64,000 nucleotides of DNA from Myxococcales bacterium (lineage in GTDB: Bacteria > Myxococcota_A > Polyangia > Haliangiales > Haliangiaceae): NCBI GenBank assembly GCA_028287115.1, contig JAQBQF010000135.1, positions 1 through 64,000 of the forward strand, read 5' to 3'. A program made the translations under genes and the position numbers. Shown piece by piece: positions 17,273 through 27,421 of this stretch (within the stretch, counting starts at the first letter, position 1; each line of letters begins with the position of its first letter). The notes under the pieces were generated by a model. That model was not told the DNA's origin and made no database searches. It worked only from the letters and a program-made list of their open reading frames with translations.

Positions 17273-20200
17273 TCAGTTCCGCGTCCCCGGCGGTGGCCAG
17301 AGATCTGCTGCAATCCCGATCGCCTCGGGGCTGTTCGCGACGCGAGCCAACAGCGTTTGAAAGCTCGTGACGAGCTGTTCAACCGTTTCCCTCTTGAACA
17401 GATCCGTCGCGAACTGAAAAACGCCGGTGAGTCCTTGTTCGGATTCACTCAGGCAGACAAACAGGTCGAAGAGCACCCCAGGTGACGGGCGACTTTCGAG
17501 CTGGATCGCAAGATCTTCCAGTGTGTCGATCTCGACGACCTCTTTCTGCAGCTGCAGGAGGCACTGAAACAACGGCGTCCAGCCCGGCGCGCGCGCGGGT
17601 CTGAGCGCCACCAGCAGTTGCTGGAAGGGAAGATCCTGTGCTCCATACGCAGCTAGCGTGGCGCGCCGGCTCTGCTCCACCAGTGACGCAAACGTCTCCG
17701 AACCCTCGATCTTCATTCGCAACACGAGAGTGTTCACGAAACAGCCAAGTACGCTCTCCGTCTCTTGCTGCGTGCGACCAGCGATCGGCGTCCCGACGGC
17801 CACGTTCGCCTGCCCGGCAACGCGTGACAGCAGGAGCGACAATGCGGCATGCAGCACCATGAACAGGCTCGCCTCGGTCCTGCCCGCGAGCTGCTTGAGC
17901 TTGTCCGTGGTTTCCGCGTCGGCCAACGCAACGCGTACCGTGTCCGCTCGAAGAGATTGCGTAGTCGGCCGCGGAAAATCGGTGGGTAACTTGAGCGGCG
18001 GGACGCCGGAGAGCTGTTGCTTCCAATACGCCACTTGCTCCTTCAACGTAGCAAGGGAGACGTGCTGTCGCTGCCACGCACCATAGTCCGCATATCGGAT
18101 GTTCGGTTTCGCCACCGGCAATGGCTGGCCGTTTCTCAGAGCGGCGTACAGGAATCGAATCTCCTTCGCCATCAACCGAATGCTCCACTCGTCCGTGACG
18201 ATATGGTGTTGCACCATGTCCAAGACATGCTCGCTGTCGGAGAGCCGGTAGAGCCGAAACCGGATGAGCGGACCCTGCTGCAGATCAAATGGGACGAGGT
18301 CACGCTGCAGAAGCTTCTCGTTCAATATGCGTGCTTGCTCTTCGCCGGTGACGGCAGATATGTCCTCGTGCTCGAGAGGAACCGACACGGTCTCGTGAAT
18401 GCGTTGAACCGGATCATCACCGATGAAGCCAAACGTTGTCCGCAAGATCTCGTGGCGCGCGATCAGCGCATCGAGCGCCGTCTCCAAGACGCGGACGTCC
18501 AAATGCCCGACAAAGCGGAGGGCCACGGTGACGTTATAAACAGGCGTGTGCGGCGCCATGCGCTGAACAAGCCAGTGGCCTTCCTGCGCAAAGGTCAGCG
18601 GAAGGTCGGTCGTCCCTTCGGTACGTGTAATTGCAGGTAGCGACCGCGGCCCCGGGGCCCCCAAGCGATTCACGAATGCTCCGAGCACCGGCGCTTCGAA
18701 GAGCTCCTTGATCGAAAGTTTGCGACTCAGCGCTTTCCGTATTCGTCCCACGATGATGTGCGCCTGTACGGAATCACCTCCAAGCAGGAAGAAGTCGTCG
18801 TTCAGTCCGACGGGCCGCACGCCCAGCACGTCTTCCCAGATGGATGCGACCTGCTTCTCGATCTCGCTGTGCGGGGGCACATGGCCCGGCCGTGGATCGA
18901 GTTCGTCATTCGGCGGTGGCGGCAAGGACCGCCGGTCGATCTTGCCGCTCGGTGTCAGAGGCAAGGATGACAGGAAGCAGAACGCGGATGGAACCATGTA
19001 ATCCGGGATGCGCTGCTGGAGGTACGCGCGCAGCGCCGCGGCGTCGATCGCAGGTCCGGTATCGCAAACGACATATGCGACGAGCCTCGGGCCAATCGCT
19101 CCCTCCGCGAGCGCGACGACGCATCGCGTGATATCGGGGTGGGTGGTCAGCACCGCCTCGATCTCGCCTAGCTCGATCCGATAACCACGAACCTTCACCT
19201 GTGAGTCCGCTCGGCCGTGAAATTCGAGGTCGCCGTCCGCGTTCCGGCGTACGAGGTCGCCCGTCTTGTACATTCGACTGCCCGGCTCTGCGGACAAAGG
19301 ATCCGGCAGAAATTTCTCGGCCGTGAGCTGTGGTCGATCGAGATACCCGAGGGCGAGGCACGCTCCTGAAAGGTAGAGCTCGCCGGCACTGCCCGTAGCG
19401 ACGGCGTTCATGTCGTCGTCCAGGACATAGGCCGACGTGCCCGACACCGAACGCCCGATGGGAATGCTGGCTCTGTTCGTCCTGTCGCTCTGCCAGAAGA
19501 CGGTGTCGATCGTACACTCGGTAGGACCGTATAGATTGATGAGGTCGGCGCCCAGCCGATCATGAAAAGCGCGGACGTCTGCCGGCAACAGAGGCTCACC
19601 ACCACAGTACACTCGTCTCAAAGAGTGGCAGTCGTCGAACGCCTTCTCGTCTAAGAGCATTCGCAACAAGCTGGGCACGACCTGCAGAATCGTGATCTCC
19701 TGTCGGCGGATCGTCTCGATGAGATAGCTGGCGTCGCGGTGCCCGTCCGGGCGAGCCAGCACCAAGACGGCTCCCGATAATAGTGGCGCGTAAAACTCCC
19801 AGACGGACGCGTCGAAGCTGTACGGGGTCTTCTGGAGCACTCGATCGGTCACGCCGAGCGGAAATTGTGCCTGCATCCAAGTCATGTGGTTGCAAATGGC
19901 GCTGTGCGGAATCACGACCCCCTTGGGCTTTCCGGTGCTGCCCGAGGTGTAGATGACATATGCAGGACTTTGTGGTGCGGGGCCACCATCCATGTTCACC
20001 GCCGGGTGAGCTTCGAGGCGCCGCTTATCGTCGGGGAATAACAACGCGGGAACCCGCGGGGCCGGCAGCTTCTGACGATGCTGCGCTTGCGTCACGAGGA
20101 CGGACGCGTGCGAGTCATCCAGCATGAATTCGAGCCGGTCAGCTGGATAGTTGGGGTCCAGCGGAACATACGAAGCGCCTGCCTTCAACGTCCCGAGCAA

Positions 20201-20416
20201 GGCCACCACCAGATCCAAGCTGCGGTCCAAGCACACAGCTACGCGTGACTGCAGTCCCACGCCCAGGATGCGGAGCTCGTGCGCTAGCTGGTTCGACTGG
20301 GCATTGAGCTGCCCGTAATCGAGAGAAGTGCCCTCGAACGTGACGCAGGGCGCGCTCGGAGTGCGAATGACCTGTGCCTCGAACTGTGCAATCAGCGAGA
20401 TGAGTCGGTGGCTCAC
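17273..20416 (-). CDS. NRPS, A-T-C, predicted Gln
   Basis: A 1047-residue single module. Adenylation domain has YVIYTSGSTGKPKG (about 153), YGPTECT and YKTGDLVRR; carrier LLGGDSVQ (Ser about 547); condensation domain with QHHIVTDEWS (about 737), where the usual DG is DE. The specificity code read by eye is D-A-W-Q-Y-G-L-I-D, one conservative change from the Gln code DAWQFGLID. GTG start at 20416 overlaps the stop of the upstream Ser module by 4 bp (GTGA), so Ser-Gln order is likely. The sequence of its condensation domain is closer to ordinary LCL-type domains than those of its neighbours. Confidence 0.93.
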   Translation of the reverse strand: MSHRLISLIAQFEAQVIRTPSAPCVTFEGTSLDYGQLNAQSNQLAHELRILGVGLQSRVAVCLDRSLDLVVALLGTLKAGASYVPLDPNYPADRLEFMLDDSHASVLVTQAQHRQKLPAPRVPALLFPDDKRRLEAHPAVNMDGGPAPQSPAYVIYTSGSTGKPKGVVIPHSAICNHMTWMQAQFPLGVTDRVLQKTPYSFDASVWEFYAPLLSGAVLVLARPDGHRDASYLIETIRRQEITILQVVPSLLRMLLDEKAFDDCHSLRRVYCGGEPLLPADVRAFHDRLGADLINLYGPTECTIDTVFWQSDRTNRASIPIGRSVSGTSAYVLDDDMNAVATGSAGELYLSGACLALGYLDRPQLTAEKFLPDPLSAEPGSRMYKTGDLVRRNADGDLEFHGRADSQVKVRGYRIELGEIEAVLTTHPDITRCVVALAEGAIGPRLVAYVVCDTGPAIDAAALRAYLQQRIPDYMVPSAFCFLSSLPLTPSGKIDRRSLPPPPNDELDPRPGHVPPHSEIEKQVASIWEDVLGVRPVGLNDDFFLLGGDSVQAHIIVGRIRKALSRKLSIKELFEAPVLGAFVNRLGAPGPRSLPAITRTEGTTDLPLTFAQEGHWLVQRMAPHTPVYNVTVALRFVGHLDVRVLETALDALIARHEILRTTFGFIGDDPVQRIHETVSVPLEHEDISAVTGEEQARILNEKLLQRDLVPFDLQQGPLIRFRLYRLSDSEHVLDMVQHHIVTDEWSIRLMAKEIRFLYAALRNGQPLPVAKPNIRYADYGAWQRQHVSLATLKEQVAYWKQQLSGVPPLKLPTDFPRPTTQSLRADTVRVALADAETTDKLKQLAGRTEASLFMVLHAALSLLLSRVAGQANVAVGTPIAGRTQQETESVLGCFVNTLVLRMKIEGSETFASLVEQSRRATLAAYGAQDLPFQQLLVALRPARAPGWTPLFQCLLQLQKEVVEIDTLEDLAIQLESRPSPGVLFDLFVCLSESEQGLTGVFQFATDLFKRETVEQLVTSFQTLLARVANSPEAIGIAADLWPPPGTRN

Positions 20417-20486
20417 GGTGCGCCTGGCAGATCGGCTACTCGATCGGATGGCGCCGTCGTGATGGCGCCGATCAGCCGGCCGAGTC
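20413..20486. repeat. Copy 1 of a shared gene-end segment
   Basis: The last 74 bases of the Ser-module gene match 54291-54364, the last bases of the carboxylic acid reductase gene, at about 54 of 74 positions by eye. Both encode the tail TAPSDRV-x-DL and both end in a GTGA overlap with the next gene. Confidence 0.6.
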
Positions 20487-23400
20487 TGGTTGCGGCCCTT
20501 GCGGCGAGCTCGGACGAGAAGCGCTCTGCATTGTAGAGGAGGCTACCGCGAGCGCTATGCGCGCCCTGGAGGAGGAACAACGCGAGATCGTGAGGTGTCT
20601 GACGCGCGAACGCACTCCAGCCGAGTCGTTCGAGCTTCACGCTGCCGAAATCGAGCGCCTGGCGCTGCCGATCTCGAACTTGCGTGCGTTGGTCGCTCCT
20701 ATTCGGATCGATCTGGTAGTTGAGATTGTATCGCGACCATTCGCGCCAGCTTGGTATCGTCGAGCTCGGCGCGACGTGGCTGTGCTCGCGATGAACGAGG
20801 ACCGCCTCGTGGCAACGCCGCACCATTTCTTCGAGGGTGGCGTTGTCATCGGATGACATGCGCAGCGGATACGGAGTCACGAGGTTGCCGATGACGGCCT
20901 CGCTTCCGGGCCGGTTACGGTGAAAGTTGCTGCTCAGAACGCATGCATCGCGGCGTCCGGACCACCGCATCAACAGCAGAAAGAACGCTGTAGCGATGAC
21001 GGTGTAAGGGGTACAAGCCAACCGCGAGGACAGTCGCTCGACTGCTTCCCAGTCGGCGCCATCGAGCGCGAACGGTACTTCGGCGATCTGGTACGTATCC
21101 AGGGCCGTGCCGACGGCACCTCGCGCCATGACACGTCGATCGCCGGCGAGCTCGAGGCCGTCATAGCCGGCAACCGCGCGGGCCCAGAACTCGAGCTGCT
21201 TGCGGCCCACGGGTCGCTGCTCGAGGGTTGTTTGCCAGAAGCAAAAGTCGTTGAAGTGGAGCACCAGCGGCAGCAGGGCCGGCTCCTGTCCGGCTGCAAA
21301 AGCCCGATACAGCGCGGCCAGGTCGGAGTCGAGCACTTCCCAGCCAAACCCGTCGACCACGATGTGATGCGGCACCAAGAACAGGAGGTGCGCATCGTCC
21401 TCGAGTCGGACGAGCTGGGCGCGGAACACTTCACGCCCGAGGTCATGCGGGTGGCTGATGGCCTCGAACAGCCGGCGGGCTTGGGCCTGGCGATCGTCGG
21501 GTTGATAACTCGACAGATCAACGACCTCCAGCTCGGGGCCCCGAGTCTGCACGGTCTGACCGAGGCGATTCCCGTGCATGGCGAACGTTGTCCGCAGCGC
21601 CGGTTGACGATCGACGAGCGCAGTGATCGCCTGCTGCATGGCCCGCACGTCGAGGCGGCCGTGGATGGCAAACGGGGTCGCCTGGATGCCGAGGCTGGGG
21701 AAGTTGCCGCGCTCGTGAAAGTCCCAGTTCAGCTTCTGGTCAAAGGTCGCCGGGGCCGTGGGGCTCGTTCGCCGGGCGAGGGGCCGGGTCGGGTGGGAGT
21801 CGATGCGATCTTGGGCTATCAACCTTTCGAGGAGCTCTCGCCGAGCGCCGATGAACGCGGTCGACGATCGCGTGGGAACAGGAGTGAGCATCACCTGCGA
21901 CCATTCGGCGAGCTGTGCGATCACTTCCGACTCGGGCAATGCGGTGACGAGCTCGGTAAGCTCCCGCTCGCCCGAAACCGCCTCGATCATCGCACTGGGC
22001 CGCGCGAGGTCCTCGATCTGCTCGGCCTGCATGGCAATCGTGGGACGCGTGAACACGGACGCAGCCGGTACCTCGACTCCGAGCTTGTCAGCGATGCGAA
22101 TCACGAGCCGCACGATCAGCAGCGAATGTCCGCCGAGCTCGAAGAAGTTGTCGTGGATTCCCACCTGCTCGATGCCCAGCACCTTGCACCAGATTTCCGC
22201 CAGCACCCTCTCCGTGTGAGTACGAGGCGCCACGTACTCCGCGTGTTGATACGCATCATCTGCCGGCGCCGGCAGTGCCTGGCGGTCGATCTTGCCATTC
22301 GGCGTCAGCGGCAGCTCGTCGAGCACCACGAACGCCGACGGCACCATGTACTCCGGCAGCTTCGCCGCGAGGTGCGCTCGCAGTACGCCGGAGTCGGTCG
22401 CTCCGTCGCGGCAGACCACGTACGCGACCAGCCGCTTGTCACCGGGCGTGTCTTCCCGCGCGATGACGATCACTTCGCGAACCACCGCGTGCTGCGCGAG
22501 CACCGCTTCGATCTCCCCGAGCTCGATCCGGAAGCCGCGGATCTTCACCTGGTGATCGATCCGGCCGAGATATTCGATCGCGCCATCGGGCCGCAGCCGG
22601 CCGAGATCGCCCGTCTTGTACAGCCGGCCGCCCGGCTCGGGCGACAACGGATCCGGAACGAAGCGTTCCGCAGTCAGCCCCGGCCTCGCGAGATAGCCGC
22701 GGCCAAGCCCGATTCCCGCGATATGGATCTCTCCCGCCGCCCCGAGCACGACCGGCTCGAGGTGCGGGTCGAGCACATGCAATCGCAGATTTGCGATCGG
22801 ATGGCCGATCGGAACGACGGGCGCCCCGCCCGGCTCGCACGTCCAGTGACTGACGTCGACCGACGCCTCCGTCGGACCGTAGAGGTTGTACAAACCGGCA
22901 TCGAGCCGCTGGTGAAATCGGACCACCAGCTCGTGCGACAGTGCTTCGCCACTACACACCACGCGCTGCAGGCTCGTGCAGCGCTCCACGCCCTCGGTCT
23001 CGAGGAACGCGGCCAGCATCGGCGGCACGAAGTGCACCGTCGTGATGCCTTCGCTCACGATCGTGTCGATCAGGTACCTCGGCTCCTGATGCCCCCCGGG
23101 CTTCGCCATGATCAATCGTGCGCCGTACATCAGCGGCCAGAACAGCTCCCACACCGAAACGTCGAAGCTGAACGGCGTCTTCTGCAGGATTCGATCGTCG
23201 GGCGTCAGCCGATACTGCTCCTGCATCCACTGCAAACGATTCGCGATGCCCTCGTGCGAATTCATCGCCCCCTTGGGGCGTCCCGTCGAGCCCGACGTGT
23301 AGATCACGTACGCCAGGTTCTTCGCCGCGACCCCGACCCCGAGGTTGTCCCCGGGATGCCCCGCGATCTCGTCCCATGCGCTATCGACCGCGCAGATCGC

Positions 23401-23760
23401 GATCCCTTCCGCAGGCAGCGCCATCCGCAGCCGCTCTTGCGTCAACACCAGCCGCGGCCGTGCGTCTCCGATCATGTACGCGAGTCGATCCTTCGGATAC
23501 CCGGGGTCAAACGGCACGTACGCCGCGCCGGCTTTTAGCACCCCGAGCAGCGAGATGATCATCTCCAGCGATCGCTCCATCGCGATGCCGACCAACATCT
23601 CTGGCGCGACACCGAGACGCCGGAGATGTCGCGCAAGCTGGTTCGCGCGCGCATTCAGCTCCGCGTAGCTCAGCGACTGGCCTTCGAACTTGACCGCGAT
23701 ACTCTCCGGCGTCGCCGCCGCCTGGCGCTCGATCGTCTCGTGGATCCGCGCGTCCTTCAC
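20413..23760 (-). CDS. NRPS, A-T-C, predicted Ser
   Basis: A 1115-residue module. Adenylation YVIYTSGSTGRPKG (about 153) with code D-V-W-H-V-S-L-V-D, a classical Ser code; carrier ELGGHSLLIV (Ser about 543); a long linker rich in Glu/Leu (about 590-660); condensation domain with PHHIVVDGFG (about 798). GTG start at 23760. The T-linker-C half is a close paralogue of that in the 5163-8804 protein. The A domain is a close paralogue of those in the two VOC-NRPS proteins. Its tail TAPSDRVADLPGAP also recurs at the end of the carboxylic acid reductase at 54291. Confidence 0.94.
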   Translation of the reverse strand: MKDARIHETIERQAAATPESIAVKFEGQSLSYAELNARANQLARHLRRLGVAPEMLVGIAMERSLEMIISLLGVLKAGAAYVPFDPGYPKDRLAYMIGDARPRLVLTQERLRMALPAEGIAICAVDSAWDEIAGHPGDNLGVGVAAKNLAYVIYTSGSTGRPKGAMNSHEGIANRLQWMQEQYRLTPDDRILQKTPFSFDVSVWELFWPLMYGARLIMAKPGGHQEPRYLIDTIVSEGITTVHFVPPMLAAFLETEGVERCTSLQRVVCSGEALSHELVVRFHQRLDAGLYNLYGPTEASVDVSHWTCEPGGAPVVPIGHPIANLRLHVLDPHLEPVVLGAAGEIHIAGIGLGRGYLARPGLTAERFVPDPLSPEPGGRLYKTGDLGRLRPDGAIEYLGRIDHQVKIRGFRIELGEIEAVLAQHAVVREVIVIAREDTPGDKRLVAYVVCRDGATDSGVLRAHLAAKLPEYMVPSAFVVLDELPLTPNGKIDRQALPAPADDAYQHAEYVAPRTHTERVLAEIWCKVLGIEQVGIHDNFFELGGHSLLIVRLVIRIADKLGVEVPAASVFTRPTIAMQAEQIEDLARPSAMIEAVSGERELTELVTALPESEVIAQLAEWSQVMLTPVPTRSSTAFIGARRELLERLIAQDRIDSHPTRPLARRTSPTAPATFDQKLNWDFHERGNFPSLGIQATPFAIHGRLDVRAMQQAITALVDRQPALRTTFAMHGNRLGQTVQTRGPELEVVDLSSYQPDDRQAQARRLFEAISHPHDLGREVFRAQLVRLEDDAHLLFLVPHHIVVDGFGWEVLDSDLAALYRAFAAGQEPALLPLVLHFNDFCFWQTTLEQRPVGRKQLEFWARAVAGYDGLELAGDRRVMARGAVGTALDTYQIAEVPFALDGADWEAVERLSSRLACTPYTVIATAFFLLLMRWSGRRDACVLSSNFHRNRPGSEAVIGNLVTPYPLRMSSDDNATLEEMVRRCHEAVLVHREHSHVAPSSTIPSWREWSRYNLNYQIDPNRSDQRTQVRDRQRQALDFGSVKLERLGWSAFARQTPHDLALFLLQGAHSARGSLLYNAERFSSELAARAATRLGRLIGAITTAPSDRVADLPGAP

Positions 23761-23779
23761 GGTCTATGCAGCGGGTCGG

Positions 23780-24412
23780 TCATCCCCGACCCGGTTTTGA
23801 GGAGCGAAGCGTGACGAGCTCGCTCGGCGCCCGCGATACGTCCTTGGGGTCTTGCGGTGGCAGTCCGGGCGGACGGTCGTAACCCGCTGCCAGCCAGACT
23901 CGAGCATACGTCCCTGTTCCAACCCACGTGGCGGCGTGTCGATCGAGGACGACATCTGGGAGATACGAGGCAGTCGAGTACTCCGAGCTCGAGGGCAACT
24001 CTCGATCGCGGCGAGGCACGTCCGAGCGAAGATAATAGGGATCGTTGCGGATATCGAACCCATCGGCCGATAGAAATCCGACGATCATCGCTTTCATGAC
24101 GCTCCTGATGTTGCGCTCGCTTGACCCGAGCTCCGGCGCATCCACCAGCGTCGGATGGTGCGCTATCAGTAACGCCTCGCGAGCTTGCAAGGTCAGCGTC
24201 TCGAATGGGCTACCATGCTCGGCCCTGGCTAGCGTATCGAGATGAGTCGCGAGCGCTCGAAAGCGATCGCGTTCGTCGGGGCGGTCATGCACGTGGCGCA
24301 GCACGAATGCTCTGGCCCATTCCGCGTCCGCTCCGGGTGTGTCATCTGCTGGAACCAACGTCTCGGCGAGCGCGCCGAGAATCGTGAGCTCGAGATCGCT
24401 AAGCTGATCCAT
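23780..24412 (-). CDS. GMC oxidoreductase small subunit (gluconate 2-dehydrogenase subunit 3-like)
   Basis: A 210-residue protein starting LSDLELTILGALAETLVPAD, the pattern of gluconate 2-dehydrogenase subunit 3. It lies 9 nt after the GMC oxidoreductase gene and ends with a polar, low-complexity tail. Family members act as small partner subunits of FAD-dependent GMC dehydrogenases. Most carry a Tat signal peptide; this one has none visible, so the complex is probably cytoplasmic. Start ATG 24412 has AGGAG 6 nt upstream. It is followed by 19 nt and then the Ser module. Confidence 0.75.
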   Translation of the reverse strand: MDQLSDLELTILGALAETLVPADDTPGADAEWARAFVLRHVHDRPDERDRFRALATHLDTLARAEHGSPFETLTLQAREALLIAHHPTLVDAPELGSSERNIRSVMKAMIVGFLSADGFDIRNDPYYLRSDVPRRDRELPSSSEYSTASYLPDVVLDRHAATWVGTGTYARVWLAAGYDRPPGLPPQDPKDVSRAPSELVTLRSSKPGRG

Positions 24413-24421
24413 CGATCGCTC

Positions 24422-25993
24422 CTAGAGCCCTAGCCGCTGGCGCAGGTGTTGTCCCAACCGCATCGAGAGGGCGGCGATGGTCAAGGTCGGGTTGGTCGGG
24501 CCGAGCGCATTCGGAAATACCGATCCTCCGGCGATATAGAGATTGTCGACGTCGTGAGCCCGGAGGTCACGGTTGACGACGCTGCTCTCGGGGTCTGTTC
24601 CCATTCGCGTCGTGCCTAGCTGGTGGGCCACATCGTAGGCGGCTTCTCCGGTGGGCGTGGCCTCGAGAGCGTCGAGCACGCGCGCCATTGTCTGGGCCCC
24701 CAGCCGCCGGCCGCTCTCCTCGTACTCCCCGTAGTTGTAAGTGACCTTGAGGCCAGGCTGTCCGAAGTAATCGAGGTTCTCGGGATCGATCTCGATTCGA
24801 TTCTCGGGCCGCGGCAGACAGTCCGTGACCACCGACGCTTTGATACCGTTTCTTGTGAGCTCCTTCAGCGCGCTCTTGAAGCGTGTCCCATAGAGCCCTT
24901 GGTCCACCAAGCGCATGCCGTGAAGGGGCGCGCTCTGATCCGAACCGTTGATGAACATTCTGAAGCCGGCAGCGTCGCGAATGTGCTCACCTGCTTCGAA
25001 GTGGCGACTGATCGCAGTGAAAGCGCTTCTGGCCGCCGACACACGCGTCTTCATCTGCGCAAGGTACTCGTATACCGGATGGCCCATGTAGTAGCGGCCG
25101 ACCGCCTGGCTCCGATTTGCGAGCCCATCAGGATGACCACCTTGCGCGGACAGCAAGAGCAGGCGCGCGTTCCCCACGGTATTGCCTGCAAGGACGAACA
25201 GGTCCGCGACCACCGTTCGACGGCTTCGGTCGGGCATGTAACAGAGAAGCTGTTCGATCCGGCCGGTATCTCCGAGAACAAACGTTGCGGCGGTCGTATC
25301 GGTCAGAAGACTGACATTAGGGTCGAGCATTGCCTGACGAATATGCACATCGCTCTTGTAACGAGCGGTAGTCAGGCAACTCATACATTTGTTCACATTA
25401 CAATATCGACAGGCTTCACGGCCGCGATAGGCCTGCGTCGCTTTAGCAGTCGGTGTCGTCTCGGATGAATATCCGAGACTCGTACATGCGTTCGCGAAGA
25501 GTTGACCCACATAGTCGTTGTCGAATGCGGGCAGCGGATACGGCTTCGAACGCCAGGGCTTTTGATCAGCTTGGCTTGGTCCAGAAACACCGAGCTCCTC
25601 CTCTGCCTGGCAATAAAACGGCTCGAGCTCGGCGTAGTCGATTGGCCAATCCTCGCCGACCCCGTATACCGACTTCATCTTGAACTGGCTCTCGAGCCCT
25701 CGCGGACACATGCCACCCCAGATGCGAGAGTTACCGCCCACCTTCTTGATCTGCCAGTACATCCAGCTCACACCGGAGTAGACCCTCATCGGTACGTGCA
25801 GATGCTCCTTGCTGATGGCTAGCTGCGCGGCGCTTCCGCCGTCGAGACGACGGCTCTGCTCGTTCACATCGTTCCAGCTGCCGCCCTCGACAATCGCGAT
25901 CCGCTTGCCACGCCCGGCAAGTTGACTCGTTACGATTGCCCCCGCCGGACCAGAGCCAACAATACAAACGTCGACATGGATAGGTTGCTCCAT
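24422..25993 (-). CDS. GMC family FAD-dependent oxidoreductase
   Basis: A 523-residue flavoprotein. N-terminal Rossmann motif VCIVGSGPAGAIV binds FAD; the C-terminal GMC domain shows HQLGTTRMG with the catalytic His and SVFPNALGPTNPTLTIAALS. A four-cysteine stretch CRYCNVNKCMSC (C-x2-C-x4-C-x2-C, about 203-214) may hold an iron-sulfur cluster, as in FAD glucose dehydrogenase, or zinc. It likely oxidises an alcohol of the peptide or a precursor to carbonyl, with the downstream small subunit as partner. ATG at 25993 is chosen because AAGGA lies about 11 nt upstream and the frame overlaps the aminotransferase end if extended further. Confidence 0.9.
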   Translation of the reverse strand: MEQPIHVDVCIVGSGPAGAIVTSQLAGRGKRIAIVEGGSWNDVNEQSRRLDGGSAAQLAISKEHLHVPMRVYSGVSWMYWQIKKVGGNSRIWGGMCPRGLESQFKMKSVYGVGEDWPIDYAELEPFYCQAEEELGVSGPSQADQKPWRSKPYPLPAFDNDYVGQLFANACTSLGYSSETTPTAKATQAYRGREACRYCNVNKCMSCLTTARYKSDVHIRQAMLDPNVSLLTDTTAATFVLGDTGRIEQLLCYMPDRSRRTVVADLFVLAGNTVGNARLLLLSAQGGHPDGLANRSQAVGRYYMGHPVYEYLAQMKTRVSAARSAFTAISRHFEAGEHIRDAAGFRMFINGSDQSAPLHGMRLVDQGLYGTRFKSALKELTRNGIKASVVTDCLPRPENRIEIDPENLDYFGQPGLKVTYNYGEYEESGRRLGAQTMARVLDALEATPTGEAAYDVAHQLGTTRMGTDPESSVVNRDLRAHDVDNLYIAGGSVFPNALGPTNPTLTIAALSMRLGQHLRQRLGL

Positions 25994-25994
25994 T

Positions 25995-27338
25995 TCAAGC
26001 GAGATCCTTAACCAAATCGGCCATGGCAGCCTTGAACGCAGCACTCACTCGTTCCAGGTCGCTCGGTCGATGTGCCGGCGAGATCTGGATAGGCCCGCCA
26101 TTGAAGTAACAACCTTGATCCCGCAGGTACGTCTGAAGCAGCATCGCGGGATGCATCGGACCCGCCGGCGGGATCGCCGCACTGGTCTTGTGAACGACGA
26201 CCAACCCACCATCCATGACGTCTGCCACGATCGGCAGCTGGTGCTCGATCGCATGCGAGTTGATCTCGCTGCTGAGCCAGTGAGATTTCTCCTTGATGTA
26301 AGGGTAGATCTCGTCTTGATGTTGTTTGATATGTTTGAGCTGCGCTAGGCCAGCGGCACAGGCAATTCGATTGCCACTGTAGGTCGCCATCAGAGGTACG
26401 CGATCACTGTGATCACGCAACGCGTTTCCGGTGGTTCGTCCCAGCTCCATGATGGCGCGACGCCCCACGACAGCAGCAAGCGGTAGTCCTCCACCGATGA
26501 TCTTGCCGAAGCAGGCGAGATCCGGAACGATCCCTTGATCGTCGAGGGTCGCGCCAAACCGGCTGCGAAAGCCCCTCAGCACCTCATCGAAGATCAGGAC
26601 GATGCCGAGCTCCGCCGTGAGCCGGCGCAGCTCTCGAAAGAATGCCAGATCGTAGAACGGCAGCGGATTGCGCACCGGCGGTGCCGGCTCGATGACGATG
26701 CCCGCCAGATCATCGGCGTGCTGGCGAATGAGATCGAATGCCTCGGCGGTCCCCGGGAGAACGAGCGTGTGATCGCTACGCGGGATTCCCAGTCCGAACT
26801 CGGTAAGGTCGACCAAAACATCGCCGTCGTGACCATGATACTGCTGGTTGAATTTGGCGATCTTCCGGCGGCCGCGCGTCGCACGGGCGAGCTTGAGGGC
26901 GTGCATCACCGCTGAGGTCCCGCTGACCGCAAGGCAACACATCTCGGCGCATTCGATGTGCTCGATCAGGAGCTCGCACAGCTCGATCTCCAGCGTGTGT
27001 CCGACCCCGACGTTGGTTCCGCGATCGACCTCGCGCTTGATCGCCTCTGCGACAACGCCCGGCGAGTGTCCGATGATCCCTGTCCAGAACCCCAGATGAA
27101 GATCGATGAACTCGTTGCCGTCGAGATCGTGAAGCTTGCAGCCCGAAGCGTGGTCGATGATCATCGGCACGAGCGGGGCACGGCCCGGCGTGTCGAGGCT
27201 GAAGGTCATGCTGCCCGCCGCGCGTCGCCTGAGATTTTCGGCGCACGTTTTTTGCTGTTTGGCGACGACGCGTTTGGTCGTCGGTAACGCTCTCGCTAGC
27301 GTTAGTTGGGATTCCAGACCTTCAAAGTCCGCTGCCAT
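25995..27338 (-). CDS. Class III PLP aminotransferase (glutamate-1-semialdehyde aminomutase-like)
   Basis: A 447-residue fold-type I PLP enzyme. LIFDEVLRGFRS gives the PLP-pyridine Asp and CFGKIIGGGLPLAAVVG the Schiff-base Lys (about 279). Substrate-side motifs (GFWTGIIGHSP, SGTSAVMHALKLAR) follow the GSAM/omega-aminotransferase branch. It could aminate an aldehyde or ketone, or shift an amino group as aminomutases do. It stands between the methyltransferase and the GMC oxidoreductase in the same operon; an alcohol-to-carbonyl-to-amine sequence is plausible but unproven. ATG start 27338; no strong ribosome site seen. Confidence 0.9.
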   Translation of the reverse strand: MAADFEGLESQLTLARALPTTKRVVAKQQKTCAENLRRRAAGSMTFSLDTPGRAPLVPMIIDHASGCKLHDLDGNEFIDLHLGFWTGIIGHSPGVVAEAIKREVDRGTNVGVGHTLEIELCELLIEHIECAEMCCLAVSGTSAVMHALKLARATRGRRKIAKFNQQYHGHDGDVLVDLTEFGLGIPRSDHTLVLPGTAEAFDLIRQHADDLAGIVIEPAPPVRNPLPFYDLAFFRELRRLTAELGIVLIFDEVLRGFRSRFGATLDDQGIVPDLACFGKIIGGGLPLAAVVGRRAIMELGRTTGNALRDHSDRVPLMATYSGNRIACAAGLAQLKHIKQHQDEIYPYIKEKSHWLSSEINSHAIEHQLPIVADVMDGGLVVVHKTSAAIPPAGPMHPAMLLQTYLRDQGCYFNGGPIQISPAHRPSDLERVSAAFKAAMADLVKDLA

Positions 27339-27421
27339 TGCGCGGCGAGTAAATCAGATCGAGGACGCTCAAGCAACGCTCCGTCTTCAGCACGGTCCAG
27401 AACACGAATGCGATGTTTTCG

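Noticed and set aside
20920-23538. Long open frame (872 codons) on the plus strand
   Set aside because: Antisense shadow of the Ser module; Arg/His/Gln-rich composition, no recognisable domain.
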